A stretch of 23,646 bases of DNA from Sulfurimonas sp. (GTDB lineage Bacteria; Campylobacterota; Campylobacteria; Campylobacterales; Sulfurimonadaceae): positions 1 through 23,646 of the forward strand of contig JALTUB010000063.1 of NCBI GenBank assembly GCA_027047745.1, read 5' to 3'. This document shows positions 7,276-14,504 of this stretch, piece after piece. The translations under genes and the position numbers were made by a program. Position 1 is the stretch's first letter. The number at the start of each line of letters is the position of its first letter. The notes under the pieces were generated by a model. It was not told where the DNA came from. It saw nothing but the letters and a program-made list of their open reading frames with translations, and made no database searches.

Positions 7276-8067
7276 TTATAGTGAACCAAATTTTAGTTTT
7301 TTCAAAGCTGTTTCTTCATCATCTGTTTTCATTAATGATTCTCCAACTAAAAAGGCATCAACACCTGCCTTACTCAAATCTTCTAGTTGCCCATGCTCAT
7401 ATATTCCACTCTCTGCTACTATTATTTTTCCATTTGGGATAAGAGGAATCAACTCATAAGAGAGGTTCATGTTCATCTCAAAAGTTTGTAAATTTCTATG
7501 GTTGATTCCTATAATATCTGCACCAGCATATATGGCTTTTATAAGGTCAGGTTTATCATGAACCTCAACTAAAGCTTCCATACCTAAGTGTCTTGTATAG
7601 TTAAGCAGGTCTTTTAACTCACTCTTGCTTAATGCCGCAGCAATAAGTAAAATAAAATCAGCTCCATGAACCATCGCCTCTAAAACTTGATACTTTGATA
7701 CTATAAAATCTTTTCTAAGAAGTGGAATACCTACATAACGACGAATACCACCAAGATAATCTAAACTACCTTGAAAAAAATGTGGTTCAGTTAAGACAGA
7801 TATGGCACTTGCTCCACCTCTTTCATAAGCTTGTGCTATAGCTAAAGGGTCAAAATCTTCTCTTATAACACCCCTTGAAGGTGAAGCTTTTTTCACTTCA
7901 GAAATAATTCTGTATGGGTCTTCCTCTGTAGCCTTAAGATATGGAACTACATCTCTAGGTTGTCTTGCATTAAAAGCTAATGAGCGACCAAGCCAATCAA
8001 GTGAAAACTCTTTTTCTCTTTTAACTAAATCTTCTTTTGTTTTTTTTATAATATCATCTAAAATCAT
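7276..8067 (-). CDS. trpC: Indole-3-glycerol phosphate synthase
   Basis: Converts 1-(2-carboxyphenylamino)-1-deoxyribulose 5-phosphate to indole-3-glycerol phosphate in tryptophan synthesis. A TIM barrel of 263 residues, monofunctional with no fused TrpF domain. Signature segments: ISEVKKASPSRG (55-66, catalytic Glu and Lys), LLRKDFIV (116-123, catalytic K119), VEVHDK, GINHRNL, and the phosphate-binding ESGI and LVGESLM near the C-terminus. It stands apart from the other trp genes, between a TPR lipoprotein gene (three-base gap) and dapE. This separate trpC location is also what I recall for Campylobacter. Confidence 0.96.
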   Translation of the reverse strand: MILDDIIKKTKEDLVKREKEFSLDWLGRSLAFNARQPRDVVPYLKATEEDPYRIISEVKKASPSRGVIREDFDPLAIAQAYERGGASAISVLTEPHFFQGSLDYLGGIRRYVGIPLLRKDFIVSKYQVLEAMVHGADFILLIAAALSKSELKDLLNYTRHLGMEALVEVHDKPDLIKAIYAGADIIGINHRNLQTFEMNMNLSYELIPLIPNGKIIVAESGIYEHGQLEDLSKAGVDAFLVGESLMKTDDEETALKKLKFGSL

Positions 8068-8070
8068 TAT

Positions 8071-9387
8071 TTATTTTTTACCTTTTTTATTTTTTACACA
8101 ACTGTTTATCTTTTTAACATGCACCTTAACTTCAGTGTCATCTCCACCATCTAAAGTTACAACTCTATCCATAATCTTTTTAGCTCTTTTGCATTGCCCT
8201 TCTTTATAGTATCCCCACGCTAAAGAATCAAGATAAAAAGCTGAATTTGGTTGTACTTTTAAAACATTTTTTATATGCTTTATCCCTTCTTTAACATTTA
8301 GATCATGATCTATAAGAATATAGCCTAAATAATTTTCATAAAGAGGGTCTGGGTCTGCTTGTACTACACTCTCAAGTTTTTTAACAACACTTTTCAAGAT
8401 AGATTTTTTACCCTTTTTATCAGAACTCTCATACTCATAGATAGCACTTTGTCCAAGATATTTTATGTCACCATTTTCTTTATATAATTTATCTGCTAGG
8501 GGAAATGCTTTTTTATAATCTTTAGTAAAAGCATAAAGTTCTAAAAGTGTTTCATTATCTGTTTTGTTTTTTTCTAAAAAGGCTATCATTTTTTTATACT
8601 CTTTTTTATAAGCATATATCTGAATTATCTTTGAAGCAATCTCTGGTTTTTTATCTTTTTCATACATTCTTATGTAAGTAGAAAGTATCCCGTCAATATT
8701 GTTCTCTTTACTATAAAAGCCAATAAGCCTATCACAGATAAGTTTAGAACATCCTCTAATGCGACTATGTGTTTCAAGTTGTGCTATCGCATCTTTTTTT
8801 CTGCCCAAATCTACATAAAGTAAGATAGCCATTTTATCTAAAACTTTTTCATCATAATTTTTTACATAAGCACTATCTAAATACTTTAAAGCCATATTGT
8901 ATTTTTTTTGTTTTATATAAATATCACTTGTAAGGATATAGTCTTCTGTTTCTTTAGATTTTTCCACTAAAGCTGTTGAAATATGCAAAGCTTCATCAAG
9001 TTTACCCATTTGGATTAGTGATACAATCTTAAATCTTACAAGTTTAAAATCATCCAAAGAACCTTTTAAAACAGCATCAGCCACTTTAACAACTTTTTGA
9101 TAATTTTTTAAAGCTAAATCATTTTGTAAAGACTTGTATAGATACTCTTTTCGTTTTGATTTCTCATACATATCATAAAATAATTTAGATGCACTTTTAT
9201 TATCACCTATTGCTTCAGCACGAAGAGCGAACATTATGTAAGCATCCTCTTGTGGAAACATTTTTTTATTGATATTTGATTCTGCATTATCTTTTGAAGC
9301 AACAGCATCTGGTTTTACACCAGAGCAAGAGACTAAAAACATTAACGCACTTGTTACTAAAAAAACATTTAAAAACTTTTTATTCAT
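8071..9387 (-). CDS. TPR-repeat lipoprotein of unknown function
   Basis: The 438 residues begin with a lipoprotein signal: basic MNKK, hydrophobic core, then the lipobox LVSC with the acylated cysteine at 21. The mature part is a helical-repeat protein. Recurrent TPR-like helix pairs run from about 50 to 430, most clearly around 95-160 and in the last 100 residues, which include an NSAFYLDSLAWGYYKEG segment typical of TPR units. The sequence is lysine-rich. It is probably anchored to the outer membrane facing the periplasm and used as a binding scaffold, but no partner can be named. The ATG overlaps the end of the YkgJ-like gene by eight bases, so the two are likely coupled. A similar lipoprotein gene precedes trpC in C. 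jejuni, as I recall. Confidence 0.85.
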   Translation of the reverse strand: MNKKFLNVFLVTSALMFLVSCSGVKPDAVASKDNAESNINKKMFPQEDAYIMFALRAEAIGDNKSASKLFYDMYEKSKRKEYLYKSLQNDLALKNYQKVVKVADAVLKGSLDDFKLVRFKIVSLIQMGKLDEALHISTALVEKSKETEDYILTSDIYIKQKKYNMALKYLDSAYVKNYDEKVLDKMAILLYVDLGRKKDAIAQLETHSRIRGCSKLICDRLIGFYSKENNIDGILSTYIRMYEKDKKPEIASKIIQIYAYKKEYKKMIAFLEKNKTDNETLLELYAFTKDYKKAFPLADKLYKENGDIKYLGQSAIYEYESSDKKGKKSILKSVVKKLESVVQADPDPLYENYLGYILIDHDLNVKEGIKHIKNVLKVQPNSAFYLDSLAWGYYKEGQCKRAKKIMDRVVTLDGGDDTEVKVHVKKINSCVKNKKGKK

Positions 9388-9760
9388 CTATGATTCCTGG
9401 ACACTCTTCTTTTAACTCATCAACTCTTGATTTATAATAATCCCAAAAAGGAAATGTTCTGCACTGCAAAGGTCGTTCTTCATAAATCTTACATCCATTG
9501 TTTGACCTATCATAAAAAACACACTCATAAGAGTCACCAAATATATTTTCTTTGATGGAGTATTTATAACCTTTTTTGTAAAGGTATTTTACTCCAAATT
9601 CATTAACACTTAAGTTTAGAAGTTTTGATATGTTTTCTATCTCTTTTTTTGTAACAAAGATATATCCACTCTCACCAGTACAACATCTGCCTTCACAACT
9701 TGCACAAGCATCTGCATTAAAAGCATATTTGTAACCATCTTTTTTTATTATATTTGACAT
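9380..9760 (-). CDS. YkgJ-family Cys-cluster protein (putative metal-binding)
   Basis: A small protein of 126 residues belonging to the CxxCxxxCC family (YkgJ/UPF0153, putative zinc- or iron-chelating). Eight cysteines are placed at 19, 22, 26, 27, 80, 90, 100 and 120. The first group is CASCEGRCC. The middle pair flanks the YDRSNNGCKIYEERP segment, whose family form is C..Y..RP..CR.FPF. The last cysteine lies in CPG near the end. No enzyme activity is established for most members. The start overlaps the methyltransferase gene by 13 bases and the end overlaps the lipoprotein gene, so the three genes are probably co-translated. Confidence 0.88.
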   Translation of the reverse strand: MSNIIKKDGYKYAFNADACASCEGRCCTGESGYIFVTKKEIENISKLLNLSVNEFGVKYLYKKGYKYSIKENIFGDSYECVFYDRSNNGCKIYEERPLQCRTFPFWDYYKSRVDELKEECPGIIDE

Positions 9761-10443
9761 TTTATACTCTGTGTTTTAGCTTTTTCGTAGATTTCTTCTG
9801 CTTTTTTTGAAAACTCATTTCCATCAAAACTAATAAAGGGAGGAAAAACCCTCATCATTGATTTTGAACCATTTCTTGCATGAATCATGACAAGTGATGC
9901 TGTTTTATCTACTTTTGGATGAACGAATTGTACATCAACAACTCTTAACTTTACTCTATCTAGTTCTGCACAGATAAGACCAAATTGAGTTGCATCATAA
10001 CAAAAGATAAAATGAGAATGAGGTTTTAGCAAACGAGTTACTTTTTTAAAAAATGAGGAGAGTGGCAAGTTTACATTATAACGAGCATAAAAAAGCATCT
10101 TATCTTTACTTTTTTGCACGCCTTCTGGATAAAATGGAGGATTTGACACTATATAATCATATTTTCTACTCTCATCTAGTTCTAAAAAATCACCCTCATG
10201 CATCTTATACTCTATCTTATTTACTCTTGCGTTTGTTGTAGCGTAGTGAATAAACGCAGATTGTTTTTCAACAGCTTCAAGAGAAACTTTTTTATTATCT
10301 CTTGCAACTAGCAAACCAACGACACCACAACCAGCACCAACATCAAGAACTTTTCCCTTAGGTTTAAAAGAGTTTATAAAGTCATAAAGAAAAATAGAAT
10401 CACTGTTATAGCAGTAGCCTGATTCTGGTTGATAAAGAAGCAT
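9748..10443 (-). CDS. TrmN6-like N6-adenine methyltransferase (probably tRNA)
   Basis: A class I SAM-dependent methyltransferase of 231 residues. Motif I is DVGAGCG at 34-40. Motif IV is NPPF at 101-104, the form used by N6-adenine methyltransferases. The start (MLLYQPESGYCYNSDS) and overall size resemble E. coli YfiC/TrmN6, which modifies A37 of tRNA1(Val). The target is inferred from family resemblance only, and related HemK/PrmC and RsmC proteins share NPPF. The N-terminal half of a typical RsmC is absent, which favours TrmN6. It heads the minus-strand run that continues to ridA, and it has a promoter candidate in the short gap shared with kdsB. Confidence 0.82.
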   Translation of the reverse strand: MLLYQPESGYCYNSDSIFLYDFINSFKPKGKVLDVGAGCGVVGLLVARDNKKVSLEAVEKQSAFIHYATTNARVNKIEYKMHEGDFLELDESRKYDYIVSNPPFYPEGVQKSKDKMLFYARYNVNLPLSSFFKKVTRLLKPHSHFIFCYDATQFGLICAELDRVKLRVVDVQFVHPKVDKTASLVMIHARNGSKSMMRVFPPFISFDGNEFSKKAEEIYEKAKTQSIKCQI

Positions 10444-10459
10444 GTTTAATGTACCTTAA

Positions 10460-10481
10460 GATATAATTTCGTAATTATATC
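10460..10481. promoter_or_regulatory. Symmetric divergent promoter for the methyltransferase operon and kdsB
   Basis: The 54-base gap holds a perfect 9-bp inverted repeat, GATATAATT-TCGT-AATTATATC. Each arm contains TATAAT: plus strand at 10462-10467 and minus strand at 10474-10479. Read outward from each box, start sites would lie about seven bases further on, so the two transcription bubbles would overlap. Ribosome-binding sites follow on both sides: GAGG before kdsB and AAGG before the methyltransferase gene. No -35 consensus is visible on either side. Confidence 0.6.
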
Positions 10482-10497
10482 AAAGAGGCATTAAATT

Positions 10498-11214
10498 ATG
10501 ATTATTATTCCTGCTCGTTTAGCATCAACAAGATTTCCACAAAAGGTACTCGCAGATATTGGTGGCTTACCTATGGTAGTTAGAACTGCGCAAAGAGTGT
10601 CCCACCTTGATAGAATTGTCGTCGCAGCAGATGATGAACTGATAGTTAAAACCTGTAAGGAGTACGGCATTGAGGCAATGCTTACCTCAACAACACATAA
10701 AAGTGGAACAGATAGGATTCATGAGTGTGCATCTATTTTGGAAGTGGATGATGATGAGATTATCATCAATGTTCAAGCTGATGAACCTTTTATAGAGCCT
10801 GAAGCTGTAAAATCTTTGATGAAAAAACTAAAAACTATCCAAGAGAGTCATGAACCTTTTATCATGGGGAGCTGTTACAATGCTATAAACGCAGAATCTG
10901 CACAAGACCCAAATCTTGTTAAAGTTGTCCTTGATGACAAGGAAAATGCCATCTACTTCTCTCGTTCTCTGATTCCATACAACCAAGGTGCTGGAGCAAA
11001 ATATTTTGGTCATATTGGGATTTATGGATTTACAAAAAAAAGTCTGAGTGAGTTTTGTTCTTTAAATGATGCACCCATAGAGGACATAGAAAAGCTAGAA
11101 CAACTTCGTGCGATTTATCATCAAAAGAAAATAGCTATGGTAAAAGTTGCAAGTACAGGTTTTGGTATAGACACTAAGGAGGATTTAGCAAGAGCAGTAG
11201 AGATTTTTCTTTAG
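10498..11214 (+). CDS. kdsB: 3-deoxy-manno-octulosonate cytidylyltransferase (CMP-Kdo synthetase)
   Basis: Couples CTP and Kdo to form CMP-Kdo, the donor for the inner core of lipopolysaccharide. It has 238 residues, close to the usual 240-250. The nucleotide-binding N-terminus is IIIPARLASTRFPQKVL (residues 2-18). NVQADEPF (about 98-105) is the metal and CTP-binding segment, followed by YFSRSLIPY and GHIGIYGF, both diagnostic for KdsB. GAGG precedes the ATG. It is a single-gene plus-strand unit between two minus-strand runs, and its stop codon overlaps that of the GGDEF-EAL gene on the opposite strand. Confidence 0.96.
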   Translation: MIIIPARLASTRFPQKVLADIGGLPMVVRTAQRVSHLDRIVVAADDELIVKTCKEYGIEAMLTSTTHKSGTDRIHECASILEVDDDEIIINVQADEPFIEPEAVKSLMKKLKTIQESHEPFIMGSCYNAINAESAQDPNLVKVVLDDKENAIYFSRSLIPYNQGAGAKYFGHIGIYGFTKKSLSEFCSLNDAPIEDIEKLEQLRAIYHQKKIAMVKVASTGFGIDTKEDLARAVEIFL

Positions 11215-13508
11215 TTGATTTTAAAGAACTTTTTTTCTAATTCTTTTGCTGTAATCGGCTTGGAATAATAATATCCTTGTATATTTTCACAACCTTCATT
11301 TACTAAAAAGTTTACTTGTGCCTCTGTTTCAGCACCCTCTGCAATTATTTCTAGATTTAGGTTTTTTGCTAAAGTAATAATAGTTCTTACAATGGCTATA
11401 GAGTTTTTATTTGATGGTAAATCTTTTATAAAACTACGATCTATTTTAAGTTTATCAATAGGTAATTTTTTTATATATGATAATGATGAATACCCAGTTC
11501 CAAAATCATCAATAGTTAGTTTTAATCCAAGTGCTTTAATCTCTTTTAAAATACTTATAACTCTATCTTGTTCTTTCATACTTTGACTCTCAAGTATCTC
11601 AAGTTCGAGTAAAGAGGTATCGTACCCTATCTCATCTATCTCATTTTTTAGACTTTCAACATATGCATTATCTTCTAAATCAAGCACTGAAGCGTTAAAT
11701 GATACACTGCCAAAATCAATCCCTAAATCTAACCACTTTTTCGTAATTTTCAAAGTCTCTTTTCTCATGAATTTATCAATGTATTTTAGCAAACCTACTT
11801 CTTCAGAAAATGGTATAAAACTATCTGGAAACACTAAGCCTTTATTTGGATGATTCCATCTGATTAGTGATTCTAAACCTACAACTTTATCCGTAGTAGC
11901 ATTTATCTTTGGTTGAAAATATACTTCAAACTCATGTTTATCTAAAGCACTTTTTATGTCTGTTTCTAAAGTTATTCTCTCTTTTGTAAGTTGTGACATT
12001 TCTTCGTTATAAAAACGAAAATTATTTTTACCAGATTCTTTTGCTGTGTACATAGCAGTATCTGCATTTTTCAACAAATCTTCTGCATTTTCACCATCGC
12101 TAGGATAGCTACTAATCCCTATACTAAATGTAGAGTGTAATTTTATATCTCCTATAAAAAATAGAGTCTGCATATTATCAATAATCTTTTTTGCTATCTC
12201 TAGCATATTGTTGTAAGTTATTTCCCTAACTATTATAGTAAACTCATCACCTCCAAGTCGTGCAACAGTATCCTCATTTCTTAAGCTATTTTTAAGTCTT
12301 TGTGCAACTTTTTTTAAGAGTTCATCTCCTATATCATGTCCATAAGTATCATTAACCTCTTTAAAACGGTCTAAGTCTAAAAAGAGAACAAATGTATTGA
12401 CTTTATTTCTTTTAGAGTATATTAACGACTGCTTCAAACGATCTAAAAAAAGAACTCTGTTTGGCAAGTTTGTTAGAGCATCATGATGTGCTATATGTTC
12501 TAACTTTTTTGTTCTATTTTTAACATCTTCTTCAAGTTTTTCATTCTGATATTCAATAAATTTTTGATATTTTATTGCATATATATAATAAGAAAATCCA
12601 AATATTATCAAGCCAAATATTATCAATAAAAATATATATTTTTTATTGGATAATTCTACATCACGAGTGTTAATATCACTTAACTTTTTCGCTAAAATAA
12701 AATAACCCATATTTTTATTATTCAAATCTAAAAGATGATATGTGGTAAACAATAAGGAATTATTATTATCCACAATATATCCATTAAGGTTCAACAGAGT
12801 ATCATTATAATCTTTTTTATATATATCAATTAAATTTTTATCTGCATTTAGATTAGCCACATAATAATCACCTATAAATATATTTGTAAATGCTTTAGTA
12901 AGTTGTTTTTTATATGATTTATCTACAAGGATTAAAATTTTATTTCCCAACTCATTCATTTTTATAGCTATAGAGTTAAACTTAGCTAGTGTCTCTACAA
13001 TACCTATAAATTTTTTATTGTTATATACAGGTACCATTGTCTTGAAAGTCATATCATACTTTCCAGTGCTAATAGATGAGATAATTTTGGGCTTTTTTAA
13101 CATTTGTGCAACATCAAGTCTTGCTTTTAGTAAACTATCGCCTTTTTTACTTGTCCAACTTCTATATAGACTAATACCTTTTTTGTCAATAACTTGAAAC
13201 CAAATGTTTTGTAGTGAAGAAGTTCTTTTTAAAGTGTTGGGCAAATTATCTAGTTTTATAAGAGTAGAATCGTTTTTCTCTAAAGATTCTATTATCTCTT
13301 TATCATAAGACAAAACAATGGATATCAATGAGACTGCTTCTTTTTTCTCTTTTATTAAAGTAGTCAAAGTATCTCTCATCTTCATTGATGCTTTTTCATA
13401 CTTTTCTTTCATTAACTCTTGAGTATTTTGATAGATATAGAAATATCCTATTGAAATATATAAAGTTAAAGCAGTTAATACACTAGCGAGTTTATTATAT
13501 TTATTCAT
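11211..13508 (-). CDS. Membrane sensor GGDEF-EAL protein (cyclic-di-GMP synthesis and/or breakdown)
   Basis: The 765 residues start with a transmembrane helix (about 8-26). A periplasmic sensory region of about 260 residues follows, Cache-like in layout, with an SLYRSWTSKKG segment near 113-123. A second membrane helix is at about 291-311 and a short coiled coil at about 315-340. The GGDEF domain has GGDEF at 419-423 and an inhibitory-site RxxD at 410-413, five residues before it. The EAL domain has ESL (546-548) in place of EAL, but it keeps the catalytic set N605, E637, D667, D668, K688, E724 and Q744. Both activities are therefore possible. No HAMP or PAS domain is visible. The Cache assignment is from layout, not from a profile. 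It has its own promoter candidate upstream. Confidence 0.9.
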   Translation of the reverse strand: MNKYNKLASVLTALTLYISIGYFYIYQNTQELMKEKYEKASMKMRDTLTTLIKEKKEAVSLISIVLSYDKEIIESLEKNDSTLIKLDNLPNTLKRTSSLQNIWFQVIDKKGISLYRSWTSKKGDSLLKARLDVAQMLKKPKIISSISTGKYDMTFKTMVPVYNNKKFIGIVETLAKFNSIAIKMNELGNKILILVDKSYKKQLTKAFTNIFIGDYYVANLNADKNLIDIYKKDYNDTLLNLNGYIVDNNNSLLFTTYHLLDLNNKNMGYFILAKKLSDINTRDVELSNKKYIFLLIIFGLIIFGFSYYIYAIKYQKFIEYQNEKLEEDVKNRTKKLEHIAHHDALTNLPNRVLFLDRLKQSLIYSKRNKVNTFVLFLDLDRFKEVNDTYGHDIGDELLKKVAQRLKNSLRNEDTVARLGGDEFTIIVREITYNNMLEIAKKIIDNMQTLFFIGDIKLHSTFSIGISSYPSDGENAEDLLKNADTAMYTAKESGKNNFRFYNEEMSQLTKERITLETDIKSALDKHEFEVYFQPKINATTDKVVGLESLIRWNHPNKGLVFPDSFIPFSEEVGLLKYIDKFMRKETLKITKKWLDLGIDFGSVSFNASVLDLEDNAYVESLKNEIDEIGYDTSLLELEILESQSMKEQDRVISILKEIKALGLKLTIDDFGTGYSSLSYIKKLPIDKLKIDRSFIKDLPSNKNSIAIVRTIITLAKNLNLEIIAEGAETEAQVNFLVNEGCENIQGYYYSKPITAKELEKKFFKIN

Positions 13509-13554
13509 CTCTTACCTATGTTATTTAAAATTACCCATGGAATTATCTAAACAT

Positions 13555-13563
13555 ATTCTATCA
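13555..13563 (-). promoter_or_regulatory. Extended -10 promoter for the GGDEF-EAL gene
   Basis: On the minus strand TGATAGAAT gives a TG dinucleotide one base before a TAGAAT -10 box, the extended -10 arrangement. It lies about 47 bases upstream of the ATG, and the leader contains an AGG ribosome-binding site seven bases before the start. It follows the rpsO terminator candidate, so the gene is probably transcribed independently of rpsO. Confidence 0.5.
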
Positions 13564-13629
13564 CACTTTTTCAGTATATAAGATAAATTGAAATAATAGA
13601 GTAAGAAAGTTGAAGTATAAAGTTAGACT

Positions 13630-13654
13630 ATAGTTCCCAGTTATTGGGAACTAT
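13630..13654 (-). terminator. Terminator-like hairpin after rpsO
   Basis: A perfect 10-bp stem, ATAGTTCCCA pairing with TGGGAACTAT around a 5-base loop, lies nine bases after the rpsO stop. Downstream on the transcribed strand the sequence is moderately T-rich (AGTCTAACTTTATACTT) but has no unbroken T-run. It is the strongest stem I found in the window. It most likely ends the rpsO transcript or protects its 3' end. Confidence 0.6.
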
Positions 13655-13662
13655 GTAAGAGA

Positions 13663-13938
13663 TTAGATATTGTCGCGGATAGCTAAATCAGAAACTAGCT
13701 TGTTGTAAGCTTCTTTATTAGTTCTTTTGAAGTATTTCATAAGACGACGACGCTTACCAACTAGTTTAAGTAAACCTAATCTTGATGCGTGATCTTTTTT
13801 GAAAACTTTCAAGTGTTCTGTTAATTCTGCAATTCTTGTTGTTAAAAGTGCAATTTGAACTTCACTTGAACCTGTATCGTTACCGTTGCGACCATATTTC
13901 GCAACTATCTCTTGTTTTTGAGCCGAATCTAAAGCCAT
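13663..13938 (-). CDS. rpsO: 30S ribosomal protein uS15
   Basis: Primary 16S rRNA-binding protein of the small subunit. The 91 residues (E. coli 89) contain the signature segments GSSEVQIALLTTRI (about 22-35), the HASRLGLLKLVGKRRRLMKY region (about 49-69) and a C-terminal helix. A very strong ribosome-binding site, AGGAGG, precedes the ATG by six to seven bases. E. coli rpsO is autoregulated by a leader pseudoknot. I did not identify such a fold here. It is divergent from the Rrf2-flhA genes, an order I recall from Campylobacter. Confidence 0.98.
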   Translation of the reverse strand: MALDSAQKQEIVAKYGRNGNDTGSSEVQIALLTTRIAELTEHLKVFKKDHASRLGLLKLVGKRRRLMKYFKRTNKEAYNKLVSDLAIRDNI

Positions 13939-14000
13939 TATAGCCTCCTGATGGGTATTTTAATCTAACATTTACATATAAAACATAAAGTCGAAGTGAA

Positions 14001-14006
14001 ATTATA
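14001..14006 (-). promoter_or_regulatory. -10 box of the rpsO promoter
   Basis: TATAAT on the minus strand in CGATATAATTTC, giving a leader of about 55-60 bases before the rpsO ATG. The -35 zone is AT-rich without a consensus and falls within the inverted repeat at 14017-14042. Confidence 0.5.
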
Positions 14007-14016
14007 TCGAAAATAC

Positions 14017-14042
14017 TTGAAAATATATAATATACTTTTCAA
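14017..14042. promoter_or_regulatory. 26-bp dyad between rpsO and the Rrf2 gene, candidate operator
   Basis: TTGAAAA-N12-TTTTCAA: two perfect 7-base arms around a 12-base AT-only core apart from one C. It covers the expected -35 region of both divergent promoters (rpsO -10 at 14001-14006, Rrf2 -10 at 14053-14058). Rrf2 proteins bind dyads of about this length and often regulate their own gene, so autoregulation is an inference. AT-rich DNA can produce such dyads by chance. Confidence 0.4.
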
Positions 14043-14052
14043 TTTCTTTAGC

Positions 14053-14058
14053 TATAAT
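14053..14058 (+). promoter_or_regulatory. -10 box of the Rrf2-flhA promoter
   Basis: TATAAT within TTAGCTATAATAAAAC, 35 bases before the Rrf2 ATG. No strong -35 or ribosome-binding site is visible. It would drive the Rrf2 gene, flhA and the DHH gene together. It does not resemble a sigma54 or sigma28 flagellar promoter. Confidence 0.5.
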
Positions 14059-14093
14059 AAAACTTCTAAAAATAAATATGAAAGTTATCAATC

Positions 14094-14498
14094 ATGCTAA
14101 TAACACGCGCTAGCGAATATGCTATCTTGTCTCTTATACTTTTATCTAAAGCTAAAACCCCTCAAGATAGTGATAGACTCTCTCGTGAACTCTCTATCTC
14201 AAAAAGTTTTTTAGCTAAAATTTTACAAGCCATGGCAAAAAAAGATATACTCAAATCTTTTAAAGGTGTACACGGTGGATTTGTTTTAGCAAAAGACCCA
14301 AAAGAGATTAGTATGTTACTTATAATGTCTAGTGTCGAGGGTAAAGCACCAGCTGTATTTGACTGTGCTTCATCTGCAGATGATTGTCCATCAGATAAAG
14401 CAAATATCTGCTCAATTTGGCCATTTTTAAATAAACTTCAAGGTAAAATAGACTCTTTTTTAGATGAACTTACCTTATCTGATATACTAGAAGATTAA
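14094..14498 (+). CDS. Rrf2-family transcriptional regulator with three conserved cysteines
   Basis: The 134 residues start MLITRASEYAILSLILLS, the Rrf2 N-terminal helix. A winged helix-turn-helix (about 25-65) ends in the wing GVHGGFVLAKDP, typical of the family. Three cysteines at 91, 98 and 106 (C-x6-C-x7-C) lie where IscR, NsrR and RirA bind an iron-sulphur cluster, so redox, NO or iron sensing is plausible but not shown. The target is unknown. It stops six bases before flhA and is probably co-transcribed with it. I recall the same rpsO/Rrf2/flhA order in C. jejuni. The start lacks a strong ribosome-binding site, but no alternative in-frame start is nearby. Confidence 0.9.
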   Translation: MLITRASEYAILSLILLSKAKTPQDSDRLSRELSISKSFLAKILQAMAKKDILKSFKGVHGGFVLAKDPKEISMLLIMSSVEGKAPAVFDCASSADDCPSDKANICSIWPFLNKLQGKIDSFLDELTLSDILED

Positions 14499-14504
14499 AA
14501 AATA

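Noticed and set aside
7271..7289. TTG start of dapE at 7289
   Set aside because: It would overlap trpC by 14 bases and add six non-conserved residues. The ATG at 7271 gives a family-like N-terminus.
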